A stretch of DNA of 44,952 bases from an uncultured Actinomycetes bacterium (GTDB lineage: Bacteria > Actinomycetota > Actinomycetes > Actinomycetales > Bifidobacteriaceae). The stretch covers positions 154,839 to 199,790 of the forward strand of contig OMWX01000004.1 in the NCBI GenBank assembly GCA_900314875.1. Reading direction: 5' to 3'. Within the stretch, counting starts at the first letter, position 1, and the number at the start of each line of letters is the position of its first letter. The position numbers were made by a program, and so were the translations under genes. The notes beneath the pieces were generated by a model. It had not been told where the DNA came from, made no database searches, and worked only from the letters and a program-made list of their open reading frames with translations. Positions 24,567 to 34,202 of this stretch are shown piece by piece.

Positions 24567-25316
24567 ATGATTCGAGTATCCGTCGTCGGCGCAAAAGGAA
24601 GAATGGGATCTCATGTGGTCGATGCCGTAAATGAGGCTGAGGACACGCAGCTGGCTCTGGCTCTCGACGCAGGGGACGACATTTCTGCAATCAATCCTTC
24701 CAATACCGATGTTGCGGTCGAATTTACTGTCCCCGCTTCGGCTTTGAACAATGTTGTCGCGCTTATCGAAAACGACGTGAATGTCGTTGTGGGCACGACG
24801 GGTTGGACGGAAGAAAAGCTTGTGCAGATTAAGCAGGTTTTGTTGCGGCATCCGAATGTCAGCGTGTTTATTGCCCCGAATTTCGCGGTTTCTACCGTGC
24901 TCAGCGAGTATTTTGCGACTATTGCAGCCGAATATTTCGAGTCGGCAGAGGTAATTGAATTCCATCATCCGGACAAGGTTGACGCTCCTTCCGGCACTGC
25001 TTTTCATACGGCTGCCGCAATCGGTGCGGCGCGCAAAAAAGCTTCAATGCCCGAAATTCCCGACAATACTCAGTTCGACGGCGGTTCGCGCGGACAGGTT
25101 ATCGACGGCGTGCATGTTCATGCCGTTCGTTTGCGCGGAATGAATGCGCATCAGGAGATTCTGTTCGGAAATCCCGGCGAACAGCTCGTTATTCGCGCGG
25201 ACAGTTTCGATCGCAAATCGTTTATGCCCGGAGTGCTTCTGGCGGTTCGTCATGCTTCCGACAAACCCGGTCTTACGATCGGTTTGGATAAATACATGAA
25301 TTTGGGCGCTGCTTAA
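24567..25316 (+). CDS. dapB: 4-hydroxy-tetrahydrodipicolinate reductase
   Basis: A 249-residue enzyme reducing the DapA product in the diaminopimelate/lysine pathway with NAD(P)H. The N-terminal Rossmann motif is VVGAKGRMGS (residues 6-15). The family signature EFHHPDKVDAPSGTA spans residues 131-145, with H133/H134 and K137 as the expected catalytic residues. The length is normal. AAAAAGGAGA directly precedes the ATG. dapA follows 50 bases later, so the pair forms a biosynthetic unit supplying lysine and the peptidoglycan cross-link residue. Confidence 0.97.
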   Translation: MIRVSVVGAKGRMGSHVVDAVNEAEDTQLALALDAGDDISAINPSNTDVAVEFTVPASALNNVVALIENDVNVVVGTTGWTEEKLVQIKQVLLRHPNVSVFIAPNFAVSTVLSEYFATIAAEYFESAEVIEFHHPDKVDAPSGTAFHTAAAIGAARKKASMPEIPDNTQFDGGSRGQVIDGVHVHAVRLRGMNAHQEILFGNPGEQLVIRADSFDRKSFMPGVLLAVRHASDKPGLTIGLDKYMNLGAA

Positions 25317-25366
25317 GATTTTCAACATATTGCCCATGCGTCTCGGACGGGAGATAAAATTAAATC

Positions 25367-26275
25367 ATGAACGAGGTACAGATTCCGCATTTGCTTGACC
25401 CGGCTCCGTTCGGGCGTATTGTCCCTGCGATGATTACGCCTATGAAAGAAAACGGAGACGTTGATTACGATACTGCTCAGTCGCTGGCTAAGCAGCTCGT
25501 CAAAGACGGCGCGGACGGGATCCTCGTGAACGGAACGACAGGCGAATCTCCCGTGACGCATATGGAAGAAAAAGTTGAATTGGTTCGCGCTGTCAAGGAA
25601 GCGGTTGACGTGCCTGTTATGTCGGGCGCGGGTTCGAATGATACCGCTCATACTGTCCGCATGGTCGAAAATATTCAGCAGGCCGGAGCGGACGCGATTC
25701 TTGTTGTTGCTCCCTATTATTCCCGCCCCTCGCAGAAAGGCATTCTGGGGCATTATTCCGCTGTGGATAAAGTTGCTCAGAAGCCTGTGATTGTTTATGA
25801 TGTGCCGGGGCGCACGGGAGTGAAAATTTCAACGGACACATACGTTGAACTTTCCAAACTTAAGAATGTGACTGCCGTTAAGGATGCGACGGGAAACCTG
25901 TCCGAAGCCGTTGTCAGACATGAAAAAACAGGGCTGACATGGTATTCGGGCGACGACGGCATTTTTCTGCCGTTCCTTTCCGTGGGCGCGGCAGGCATTA
26001 TTTCCGTTATTGCGCATGTGGCAAGCGGTCCCATGCGCGAACTTGCGCAGGCGTTTGATTGCGGCGATTTGCATGAAGCGCGCCGCCTTGCAACGCGTCT
26101 CGCGCCTTTGGTCGCTGCATTGAACGGCGACGGATTTCAAGCTGTTATGGCGAAAGCAGCGCTGAAGGTTAAGGGTTATATTCCCTGCTCAGCCATGCGT
26201 TTGCCGAATGCGGGTCCGGATGATTCGCAATTAAGGAAAGCGGAAGAAGGAATGCGCGCGGCAGGTCTGCTGTAA
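25367..26275 (+). CDS. dapA: 4-hydroxy-tetrahydrodipicolinate synthase
   Basis: A 302-residue class I aldolase condensing pyruvate and aspartate semialdehyde in the first committed step of diaminopimelate synthesis. The Schiff-base lysine is K172 in TAVKDATGN. The catalytic Tyr is Y144 in VIVYDVPGRTG, and the GTTGES loop is present near residue 47-52. The length is typical. A GGGAGA lies about 12 bases upstream of the ATG, slightly far. It is co-oriented with dapB. After it, 327 bases separate it from the RNase J gene. Confidence 0.97.
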   Translation: MNEVQIPHLLDPAPFGRIVPAMITPMKENGDVDYDTAQSLAKQLVKDGADGILVNGTTGESPVTHMEEKVELVRAVKEAVDVPVMSGAGSNDTAHTVRMVENIQQAGADAILVVAPYYSRPSQKGILGHYSAVDKVAQKPVIVYDVPGRTGVKISTDTYVELSKLKNVTAVKDATGNLSEAVVRHEKTGLTWYSGDDGIFLPFLSVGAAGIISVIAHVASGPMRELAQAFDCGDLHEARRLATRLAPLVAALNGDGFQAVMAKAALKVKGYIPCSAMRLPNAGPDDSQLRKAEEGMRAAGLL

Positions 26276-26380
26276 AAACGCGGATTTGCCGGCAATCGCC
26301 GCCTTCTTTCGTTTTGTGAAAAACAGATTCGGCTTAAAAATATTGAGAAAGCTCAATTCGATAAGCCGGACATAACAGCG

Positions 26381-26464
26381 TCGCATGCTGCGAAGATGTT
26401 TAACATCCTCTCGGGCATTCGGCGCGATTAAGCATATGCGTCTGCATAAAAAGCAGACATATGC
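26381..26464 (+). other. Structured intergenic region before the RNase J gene
   Basis: Three successive hairpin-forming sequences lie in the 327-base gap between dapA and rnj: TCGCATGCTGCGA (26381-26393), GATGTTTAACATC (26395-26407), and a longer stem from 26432 to 26464 (GCATATG-CG-TCTGC pairing with GCAGACATATGC). None is followed by a good T run, so termination is unlikely. A structured leader of the rnj transcript or a small RNA is possible. I match it to no known RNA class. Nothing else is seen in this gap. Confidence 0.4.
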
Positions 26465-26602
26465 CATATGTCATGTGAGATGCTGCAAAATTCAGCGTTC
26501 CGAAATTAACGCTGTCATATTAAACGCAGATACGCGCACGATATGCGCATAAAAGAAGACATGCGCAAGATACGCGAAACAACGAATGAAGGAACAGATT
26601 TA

Positions 26603-28513
26603 ATGAACGACGATAATAAAAAAACCAAGAAAAAATCCGGCTACTCCGGCTCTTCAAAGAAAAAATCTTCGGGAAATTCTGGAAAATCTGGAAATTCAGG
26701 CAGAGGACGAAATAATCGCGGCCGCAAAGGCGCAAATATGCGCAAGCCGCGCACTGAGCAGAAAACAAATCAGCAGCAGGACGTTCTTATCGCTCCGCCT
26801 AAGTATCGCAAAGGGTCGATGCGCATTGTTCCGCTGGGCGGTTTGGGCGAAATCGGCCGAAACATGAATGTCGTCGAATACAACGGACACATTCTCATTA
26901 TTGACTGCGGCGTGCTTTTCCCCGAAGAAGAGCAGCCGGGCGTAGACCTGATTCTGCCTGATTTTTCATATATTAAAGACCGTTTGGATAAGGTTGACGG
27001 AATGGTTCTCACGCACGGTCATGAGGATCATATCGGAGGCGTGCCTTATTTGCTGCGGATGCGCCCGGACATCCCGCTTTACGGTTCGCAGCTGACTATG
27101 TCTTTTGTGAAAGCCAAGTGCGAAGAGCATAACATTAACCCGATTCTCAATGTTGCGCACAATCGCGACAAGTGCAAGGTCGGTCCTTTTAATCTTGAAT
27201 TTATTACGGTTACGCATTCGATTCCGGATGCAATGGCAGTTTCTGTCCGCACTCCGGCCGGTCATCTGATTGATACCGGAGACATGAAACTCGACCAGCT
27301 TCCGCTTGATCACAATATTACCGATTTGCGCGAATTTGCGAGGCTGGGCGAGCAGGGCGTCGATCTTCTTATGGCGGATTCGACCAATGCTGAGGTTCCC
27401 GGATTCGTCAAGCCTGAAACTTCGATTGCTCCGGCGCTGGACAAAGCATTCTCCGAAGCAGCCCGCAAGATTATCGTGGCAAGTTTCTCAAGTCATGTTC
27501 ACCGCGTGCAGCAGGTTGTCGATTGTGCTCACAAATACGGCAGAAAGGTTGTTTTTGTCGGACGTTCGATGGTTCGCAATATGCGCATTGCGGCTGATTT
27601 GGGTTATCTGCATATTCCCGAGGGCACTCTGGTTGACATTAAGAAAGCGCATGATATTCAGGATGACAAGATTGTCTACATGTGCACCGGTTCGCAGGGC
27701 GAGCCTTTGGCGGCTTTGGGACGAATTGCCGACGGAAATCATGCGACGATTGAAATCGAGGAATTTGATACCGTTATTCTCGCTTCTTCGCTTATTCCGG
27801 GAAATGAGCACAGCGTTTACAATGTCATAAACAAGCTGACCCGACTGGGTGCGAAAGTTATCAACCGCGACAATGCGGCGATCCACGTTTCCGGTCATGC
27901 GGGACAGGGCGAGCTGCTCTATTTCTACAACATTGTTCAGCCTAAATGCGCAATGCCCATTCACGGAGAAAACCGCCATTTGGTCGCAAACGGTCTTATC
28001 GCAGTCAAAACGGGCGTCGACCCTCAGAACGTCGTTTTGGCAGAGGACGGAGATGTTGTCGATTTGTGTCACGGAAAGGCTGCGGTTGTCGGCTCGGTTC
28101 CGTGCGGCTATGTTTATGTTGACGGCAATTCGATTGGCGAGCTGACTGAGGAAGAGCTTGAAAAGCGCAGGATTCTGTCTCAGGAAGGATTCGTGTCTTC
28201 GTTTGTTGTCGTCGATACTTCCGAGCAGCGCATTGTCAAAGGTCCGAGAATCTTTCTTAATGCGGTGGCTGAGGATGAATCGACATTCGATTCGGTTACG
28301 GCTCAGGTTGCGCAGGCTCTCGAAGATGCTATGATGCACGGAATTTCCAACCGTCACAAGCTGCAGCAGATTATGCGCAGAACATTGGGATCCTGGATAG
28401 CCCACAAGCTTCACCGCCGTCCGATGATTGTTCCGGTCGTGGCCGATATTGCAACGCAGGACAACGACTTGGATAACGACACAAGCGACGACGGTTTTGC
28501 GGATCGCAATTAA
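26603..28513 (+). CDS. rnj: Ribonuclease J
   Basis: A 636-residue metallo-beta-lactamase/beta-CASP ribonuclease for RNA maturation and decay in the cytoplasm. A basic, Lys/Ser/Gly-rich N-terminal extension of about 60 residues precedes the catalytic part. The zinc motif LTHGHEDHIGG (H138, H140, D142, H143), DTGDMKLD and the beta-CASP HVSGHAGQGEL are all present. The ATG at 26603 is chosen because AAGGAA lies eight bases upstream. The frame is open for 20 further codons, without a good ribosome binding site. The C-terminus is acidic. pepN follows 46 bases after the stop. Confidence 0.93.
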   Translation: MNDDNKKTKKKSGYSGSSKKKSSGNSGKSGNSGRGRNNRGRKGANMRKPRTEQKTNQQQDVLIAPPKYRKGSMRIVPLGGLGEIGRNMNVVEYNGHILIIDCGVLFPEEEQPGVDLILPDFSYIKDRLDKVDGMVLTHGHEDHIGGVPYLLRMRPDIPLYGSQLTMSFVKAKCEEHNINPILNVAHNRDKCKVGPFNLEFITVTHSIPDAMAVSVRTPAGHLIDTGDMKLDQLPLDHNITDLREFARLGEQGVDLLMADSTNAEVPGFVKPETSIAPALDKAFSEAARKIIVASFSSHVHRVQQVVDCAHKYGRKVVFVGRSMVRNMRIAADLGYLHIPEGTLVDIKKAHDIQDDKIVYMCTGSQGEPLAALGRIADGNHATIEIEEFDTVILASSLIPGNEHSVYNVINKLTRLGAKVINRDNAAIHVSGHAGQGELLYFYNIVQPKCAMPIHGENRHLVANGLIAVKTGVDPQNVVLAEDGDVVDLCHGKAAVVGSVPCGYVYVDGNSIGELTEEELEKRRILSQEGFVSSFVVVDTSEQRIVKGPRIFLNAVAEDESTFDSVTAQVAQALEDAMMHGISNRHKLQQIMRRTLGSWIAHKLHRRPMIVPVVADIATQDNDLDNDTSDDGFADRN

Positions 28514-28559
28514 ATCGCAATTAAATATAAAAACATAAAAGCGCAAGGAAAGACCGCAT

Positions 28560-31154
28560 ATGCCCGGAATGAATTTGACAAGAACCGAAGCCGAAAGCCG
28601 CAGAGCTGTAATTAAAGGTCAGCCGGCATACGATATCGAGCTTGATTTTCTTCGCGGAGAAGAAGTTTTCGGCTCAAAAACGACAATAAAGTTTGACGCG
28701 GTTGAGGGAGAGAAAACTCACGTCGACCTCATAGCGGGCAAAATAAACAAAATTGTTTTCAACGGAGTCGAACTCGAATCCGGGCAGGTTTATCGCGACA
28801 GCCGCATTGAGCTTGAAAATTTGAAAGAGCATAACATTCTTTTGGTTGAAGCTGACTGCATTTACTCGCATACGGGCGAAGGGCTTCATCGCAGCGTCGA
28901 CCCGGCCGACGGCAAAGTTTACCTGTATTCGCAGTTTGAAGTTGCCGATTCCAGGCGGGTTTTCGCGGTTTTTGAACAGCCTGACATTAAAGCGTTTTAT
29001 GATTTTTCGGTTATCGCGCCCCGGGATTGGACAATTATTTCGACTCAGCCGGTTAAAGAGGAAATAGCGGTTTCATCTTCAGCTTCTTCTGCGAAAAAAA
29101 CGGTTTTCGAGCGCACATGCGTTATGAGCTCCTATCTGACTTCGATTATCGCCGGACCTTTTGCAGCATGGAAAACCGAATATGCGAATGAGGACGGCAG
29201 AACAGTTCCCATGGGGCTTTACTGCCGCGAATCTCTTCGCGATGCGTTGGAAAAAGACGCGGAATACCTTTTCGACATCACCAAGCGGGGTTTTGCTTTT
29301 TATGCGAAAGCTTGGGATTTGCCTTATCCTTATGCGAAATACGACCAGATTTTCGTGCCTGAATTTAATGCCGGCGCAATGGAAAATATCGGTGCTGTAA
29401 CGATTCGCGATTCATATGTTTTCGAATCTAAACCGTCTGAAGCCCTGCGAGAAAGACGTGATATAACGGTATTGCACGAGCTGGCGCACATGTGGTTTGG
29501 CGACTATGTGACCATGAAATGGTGGAATGATTTGTGGCTTAACGAATCATTCGCAGAATTTATGTCGACTTTGTGCACTGCGGAAGCGACTCAGTGGGAT
29601 ACTGCATGGGCGACATTCAACTCGGGCGAAAAAAGCTGGGGACAGCGCGTCGACCAGCTTTCCACAACCCACCCGATTACTGCTCCGATTAACGATCTGA
29701 ACGACACATACGTAAACTTCGACGGAATCACATATGCAAAAGGAGCTTCGGTTCTCAAGCAGATTGTCGCATATGTCGGAAGAAAAGAGTTCTTCGACGG
29801 CATTCACAATTATCTGAAGAAATATGCATATTCGAACGCCTGCCTTGCCGATTTGCTTTCCGAATTGCAGGCTTCTTCCGGGCGCGACTTGTCGCAGTGG
29901 TCGAAACTGTGGCTTGAACAGTCCGGCGTAAATACGATTCTGGCGAAAGTCGAAACGGACGAAAACGGCACAATTTCCGATATGACGCTGTCTCAAACGG
30001 CGGAACTTATGCCGGGGCAAAGCGAGCCGGTTCTTCGCGCTCACCGCATTGCAGTCGGCTTTTATAATGAGTCGGACGGGAAAATCGTGCGCACAGACCG
30101 TTTCGAAACCGACATTGACGGCGAAAAAACGCAAATCGCGCAGGCAACAGGCAAGAAACGAGCCGATTTTATCCTCGTAAATGATGATGATCTGACTTAT
30201 TCTAAACTGCGTTTTGACGAACAGTCCCGGTCTTTTGCCGAAGAAAATCTTTACAGATTCGACGATGCGCTGGCTCGTTCCGTCATCTGGCTCAGCTTCT
30301 GGGATATGGTTCGGGACGCGCAATATCCTGCGGCAAAATTTATCGAGATGAGCCTGAAAGCGCTGCCGACCGAGAAAAATTCGACGACATTGCGTTATGC
30401 GCTGGGACAGATTTCGACCGCCGCGCATTATTATCTGCCTGAAGCGGATCGCGAGGAAACATTGTGCAGCATTGCGCAAAGAATTTTTGAGCTTCTCAAA
30501 GACGCTCCTGCCGGTTCAGACAGCCAATTCCAGCTGCTCTCTTCTTATCTGAGCTACGGAAATGACCCTGATTTTCAGAAGAATGCAAAAGGTTTGCTCG
30601 ACGGTTCCCTGACATTCGAGGGGCTTGAAATTGACAATAATCTGCGCTGGTCGATTGTCGCCGCGCTCGCTCGAGCCGGCTATATGACCGAAGCGGATAT
30701 CGACGCTCAGCTGGCGTTGCGCGATACCAAGGAAAACCGTGAGAATGCGATGGGCGCGAAAGCTGCGATTCCGACTGCCGAAAGCAAGGAAAAGGCTTGG
30801 GAGCAGGCTTTGCACGATGAGAATCTGACAAATTCTCAGCTTGAAGCGGTTGCCGGCGGATTTTCAGACAATGCCGATCCGAAACTGTATGAGAAGTATG
30901 TGAATAAATATTTTGAAGCTGCGAACTGGATTTGGAAAAACAAGACTTTCCATATGGCCGAGGCTCTGCTTTGTCCTCTTTCCGGACGCTGTCTGTATCC
31001 GCGCTTCGCAGATCCCGAGGCTTTGGCGGCAGCAGGTCGCAAATGGCTTGAAGACAATGCGGATGCGGATCGCGCGCTTCGCGGGATGATTTCGGAAAAT
31101 ACCGAGAATTCTCAGCGCGTGTCAAAGGTTCGCAAATATAATGAATCTTTATAA
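28560..31154 (+). CDS. pepN: Aminopeptidase N (M1 family metallopeptidase)
   Basis: An 864-residue cytoplasmic zinc aminopeptidase removing N-terminal residues from peptides. The exopeptidase motif GAMEN is at 272-276. The zinc motif HELAH is at 306-310, with the third ligand E329 (HExxH-x18-E). The length is normal for actinobacterial PepN. A small Ser/Ala stretch (VSSSASSAKK, about 170-180) sits in the N-terminal domain. AAGGAAAG lies nine bases before the ATG. There is no signal peptide. glmM starts 40 bases after the stop. Confidence 0.95.
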   Translation: MPGMNLTRTEAESRRAVIKGQPAYDIELDFLRGEEVFGSKTTIKFDAVEGEKTHVDLIAGKINKIVFNGVELESGQVYRDSRIELENLKEHNILLVEADCIYSHTGEGLHRSVDPADGKVYLYSQFEVADSRRVFAVFEQPDIKAFYDFSVIAPRDWTIISTQPVKEEIAVSSSASSAKKTVFERTCVMSSYLTSIIAGPFAAWKTEYANEDGRTVPMGLYCRESLRDALEKDAEYLFDITKRGFAFYAKAWDLPYPYAKYDQIFVPEFNAGAMENIGAVTIRDSYVFESKPSEALRERRDITVLHELAHMWFGDYVTMKWWNDLWLNESFAEFMSTLCTAEATQWDTAWATFNSGEKSWGQRVDQLSTTHPITAPINDLNDTYVNFDGITYAKGASVLKQIVAYVGRKEFFDGIHNYLKKYAYSNACLADLLSELQASSGRDLSQWSKLWLEQSGVNTILAKVETDENGTISDMTLSQTAELMPGQSEPVLRAHRIAVGFYNESDGKIVRTDRFETDIDGEKTQIAQATGKKRADFILVNDDDLTYSKLRFDEQSRSFAEENLYRFDDALARSVIWLSFWDMVRDAQYPAAKFIEMSLKALPTEKNSTTLRYALGQISTAAHYYLPEADREETLCSIAQRIFELLKDAPAGSDSQFQLLSSYLSYGNDPDFQKNAKGLLDGSLTFEGLEIDNNLRWSIVAALARAGYMTEADIDAQLALRDTKENRENAMGAKAAIPTAESKEKAWEQALHDENLTNSQLEAVAGGFSDNADPKLYEKYVNKYFEAANWIWKNKTFHMAEALLCPLSGRCLYPRFADPEALAAAGRKWLEDNADADRALRGMISENTENSQRVSKVRKYNESL

Positions 31155-31194
31155 TAGAACTGTTGTTTCAGAATCTAATTGAGGGCAGGTGAAT

Positions 31195-32697
31195 ATGTCG
31201 CAATTGTTCGGTACGGACGGCGTAAGAGGTTTGGCAAACCGCAAGCTGACCGCGCAGCTGGCTTTGGAAATGGGGGACGCGGCGGTGCGCGTGCTTGCCA
31301 AAGACTGCGGCGAAGGAAGAAGGCGAGTTGTTGTCGGGCGCGATACGCGTGTTTCCGGCGACTTTCTGGCTGCTGCGCTTGAGTCGGGAATGGCGGCCGG
31401 CGGTTTTGACATTATTGATGCGGGCATTATTCCCACTCCGGGCGTCGCTTTTCTGGCTTCCGTTTTGAATGTTGAAATAGGCGCGGTTATTTCTGCTTCT
31501 CACAATCCGATGCCTGACAACGGAATCAAGTTTTTCGCGCAGGGAGGTTTCAAGCTGCCTGATTCCAAAGAGGATGAAATCGAAAAATGCTTGGGAACCG
31601 AATGGGAACGACCGACAGGCGCGGCAGTGGGCAGAATTTCTCATGATGAGAAAACGCCTTCGAATATTTATATAGATCATCTTGTGTCTGCTATTGATCC
31701 CGCAGATTCGCACACTTCGGCCGCATCCGGTTCTGCTGCTGATAATAGCGATTCGCACGTTATTTTTGACGGCGATTCTGGCAGTATTTCAGATAGTCAG
31801 GCAAATTCAGGGCAGGCGGGTTCGGGGCAGTCTGGTTCAGAGCAGTCGAGTTCAAAGCCTCTTGCCGGACTTCGCATTGTAATCGATTGCGCAAACGGAG
31901 CTGCCAGCTATGTCGCACCCGAGGCTTTCCGTCGCGCGGGAGCGGAAGTCAGCGTTATAAACGCTTATCCGGACGGCTACAACATCAATAAGGAAGCAGG
32001 TTCGACTCATCCGGAGCGTCTGCAGGCGATGGTTAGGGCATCCGACGCCGATATGGGAGTTGCTTTTGACGGCGACGCGGATCGATGCATTGCTGTAGAC
32101 GAGGACGGGAAACTTGTAAACGGCGACAAAATTATGGGCATTCTTGCGCGTTCATACAAAGAACAGGGTCTGCTTGAGAATGATACGCTTGTCGTGACGG
32201 TGATGAGCAATCTCGGGCTGAAACTGGCGTTGCGGGACATGGGAATCAAAACTGTCGAGACTGCCGTGGGAGATCGTTATGTTCTCGAGGAAATGCTGCG
32301 CGGCGGTTATACGCTCGGCGGCGAACAGTCGGGACATGTTATCAATCGCAGATTTTCGACGACCGGCGACGGAACTTTGACTGCATTGTGTCTTGCAAAT
32401 GAGGTTATGAGGTCCGGCAAGAGCCTTAAACAGCTGGCAGCGGATTTCCCTCAGCTTCCGCAGACGCTGATTAATGTGCCGAATGTGGATAAAGCGGCTT
32501 CTAAGACGAATAAGGCTGTTTTGGAGGCTGTTGAGCGCGAAGAGCATTCTTTGGGAGGTACGGGCCGCGTTCTGCTGCGTCCTTCCGGAACCGAGCCGCT
32601 TGTGCGCGTTATGGTTGAAGCGGCGACTCAGGAACAGTCAGACGAGGTTGCCCGCAGACTTGCCGATACGGTCGCGACCGAGCTTAAGCTGAATTAG
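31195..32697 (+). CDS. glmM: Phosphoglucosamine mutase
   Basis: A 500-residue enzyme interconverting glucosamine-6- and -1-phosphate for UDP-GlcNAc synthesis. The phosphoserine is S102 in ISASHNPMPDNG. The metal loop FDGDADRC has D292, D294 and D296. GGEQSGHV and the phosphate-binding RPSGTEPLVRV follow. GlmM is usually about 450 residues. The excess is one Ser/Gly/Gln/Asp-rich insertion of roughly 50 residues (about 165-222) between domains 1 and 2, where relatives have a short linker. The ATG at 31195 is preferred over the GTG at 31189 because GAGGG lies nine bases upstream and MSQLFGTDGVRG is the usual start. Confidence 0.95.
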   Translation: MSQLFGTDGVRGLANRKLTAQLALEMGDAAVRVLAKDCGEGRRRVVVGRDTRVSGDFLAAALESGMAAGGFDIIDAGIIPTPGVAFLASVLNVEIGAVISASHNPMPDNGIKFFAQGGFKLPDSKEDEIEKCLGTEWERPTGAAVGRISHDEKTPSNIYIDHLVSAIDPADSHTSAASGSAADNSDSHVIFDGDSGSISDSQANSGQAGSGQSGSEQSSSKPLAGLRIVIDCANGAASYVAPEAFRRAGAEVSVINAYPDGYNINKEAGSTHPERLQAMVRASDADMGVAFDGDADRCIAVDEDGKLVNGDKIMGILARSYKEQGLLENDTLVVTVMSNLGLKLALRDMGIKTVETAVGDRYVLEEMLRGGYTLGGEQSGHVINRRFSTTGDGTLTALCLANEVMRSGKSLKQLAADFPQLPQTLINVPNVDKAASKTNKAVLEAVEREEHSLGGTGRVLLRPSGTEPLVRVMVEAATQEQSDEVARRLADTVATELKLN

Positions 32698-32794
32698 AAG
32701 CTGAATTAGAAACCGAACTGAAGCTGAACTGTGAACAGGCTGAAATCAGGCTGAGGTTAAGCTGAAATCGGGTTAGTTTATTAAGGAATTTTCA

Positions 32795-33529
32795 ATGAGT
32801 TTTGATTCTAAGAATTTTGATCCTGAATTTGAAAAAGCGATTATTGAAATGCTTGACGAGGACGGACCTGTTCTGCCTATTACGCAGATGGGGGAGCCGG
32901 TTTTGCGCGCTCAGACCGTGCCTTATGACGGGCAGTTGAGCAGAAAAACGCTTGACAGGCTTGTTGAAGCTATGCGCGAGACGATGTATAAAGCTCCGGG
33001 CGTGGGGCTTGCCGGTCCGCAGATAGGGCTGAATCTTTCGATTGCTGTTCTTGAAGATCATGTGCGCAGCAGTTCCGGCGGCTGGGCTGATGAGGATGAG
33101 AGAGCCGAGGCTTCTGCGGCGGCCGAGTCTGCTGAAGCTTCTGAGTCTGAGTCTGCTGAAGCTGCCGATCCGCGCGAGATTGGCGAGTTGCCTTTCCATG
33201 TGATTTTGAATCCGTCTTATGTGCCGGTCGGCGATAAAACGGCCAGCTTCTATGAGGGTTGTCTGTCTTTTAAAGGATATCAGGCGGTTCGCAAACGCTG
33301 GCTTGATATTGACGCGACTTGGACGGATGAGGACGGGCGGATTCATACCGAACGTTTGCACGGCTGGCCTGCACGCATTTTTCAGCATGAAACCGATCAT
33401 CTTTCGGGCGAAGTCTACATTGACAAGGCTGAAATTCGAAGCCTGACCAATGACGAAAATCTGATGGAATACTGGTGTTATGACCCGATTCCGTCCGAGG
33501 CTGCCGAAGTTTTGGGGTTTGAACTCTAA
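32795..33529 (+). CDS. def: Peptide deformylase
   Basis: A 244-residue metal enzyme removing the formyl group from new proteins. All three motifs are present: GVGLAGPQIG (about residue 69-78), EGCLS (154-158, with metal ligand C156) and QHETDH (H198 and H202 as ligands, E199 as catalytic base). Between motifs 1 and 2 there is a Glu/Ala/Ser-rich insertion of about 35 residues (near 95-127) with ESAEASES-type repeats, which is unusual for the family. AAGGAA lies before the ATG. The 97 bases upstream are made of degenerate GCTGAA repeats. tRNA-Arg follows 57 bases downstream. Confidence 0.95.
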   Translation: MSFDSKNFDPEFEKAIIEMLDEDGPVLPITQMGEPVLRAQTVPYDGQLSRKTLDRLVEAMRETMYKAPGVGLAGPQIGLNLSIAVLEDHVRSSSGGWADEDERAEASAAAESAEASESESAEAADPREIGELPFHVILNPSYVPVGDKTASFYEGCLSFKGYQAVRKRWLDIDATWTDEDGRIHTERLHGWPARIFQHETDHLSGEVYIDKAEIRSLTNDENLMEYWCYDPIPSEAAEVLGFEL

Positions 33530-33586
33530 AACTTTGCTGCCCGCATTATGCAGTTTTCTGTATTTTATGTACAATGGAAGATTGTT

Positions 33587-33659
33587 GCCCCGGTAGCTCA
33601 GTGGATAGAGCACCGCTCTCCTAAAGCGGGTGTCGCCGGTTCGATTCCGGCTCGGGGCA
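33587..33659 (+). tRNA. tRNA-Arg (CCU anticodon)
   Basis: A complete 73-base cloverleaf. The acceptor stem is GCCCCGG with TCGGGGC, the D stem GCTC/GAGC, the anticodon stem CCGCT/AGCGG with loop CTCCTAA (anticodon CCT, reading AGG), and the T arm GCCGG-TTCGATT-CCGGC. The discriminator base is A; CCA is not encoded. TACAAT at 33570-33575 is a likely -10 box. Everything to its right is accessory sequence, so the tRNA 3' end is a plausible integration site, but I see no second copy of it in the window. Confidence 0.97.
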
Positions 33660-33706
33660 CGTCTTAGATGATATGAATTATTTAACCTTTGCTGTGAAAC
33701 GTGAGT

Positions 33707-33959
<253 letters not shown>

Positions 33960-34025
33960 CTTTCTTCTCCTTACGCGTGTGCGTACAGAGAATCGGCGCG
34001 ATGTACGGGTGTCTGAAATAAAAAT

Positions 34026-34054
34026 TTGACAGAAACGAATTTAGACGATATTCT
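34026..34054 (+). promoter_or_regulatory. Strong sigma-70-type promoter before the zinc-ribbon gene
   Basis: TTGACA (34026-34031) and TATTCT (34049-34054) are 17 bases apart. The transcript would have a leader of about 140 bases containing a TGCTGC/GCAGCA hairpin near 34143-34159. Confidence 0.6.
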
Positions 34055-34202
34055 GAAAAGTTGCTTAAAAACAGCAGTTATGCATCAATGAACCGTCTTA
34101 TGCGTTTCTGTGCGCAAGACTGAGTTGAAACAGTGCAAAAGATGCTGCAGCGGGCAGCAATTGATATTTTTATAAACGATTTTTGCGGACGGGAGCATAA
34201 AA

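Noticed and set aside
33635..33660. tRNA-Arg 3' end as a proven integration site
   Set aside because: No integrase gene and no second copy of the tRNA end were found in the window, so this stays a possibility only.
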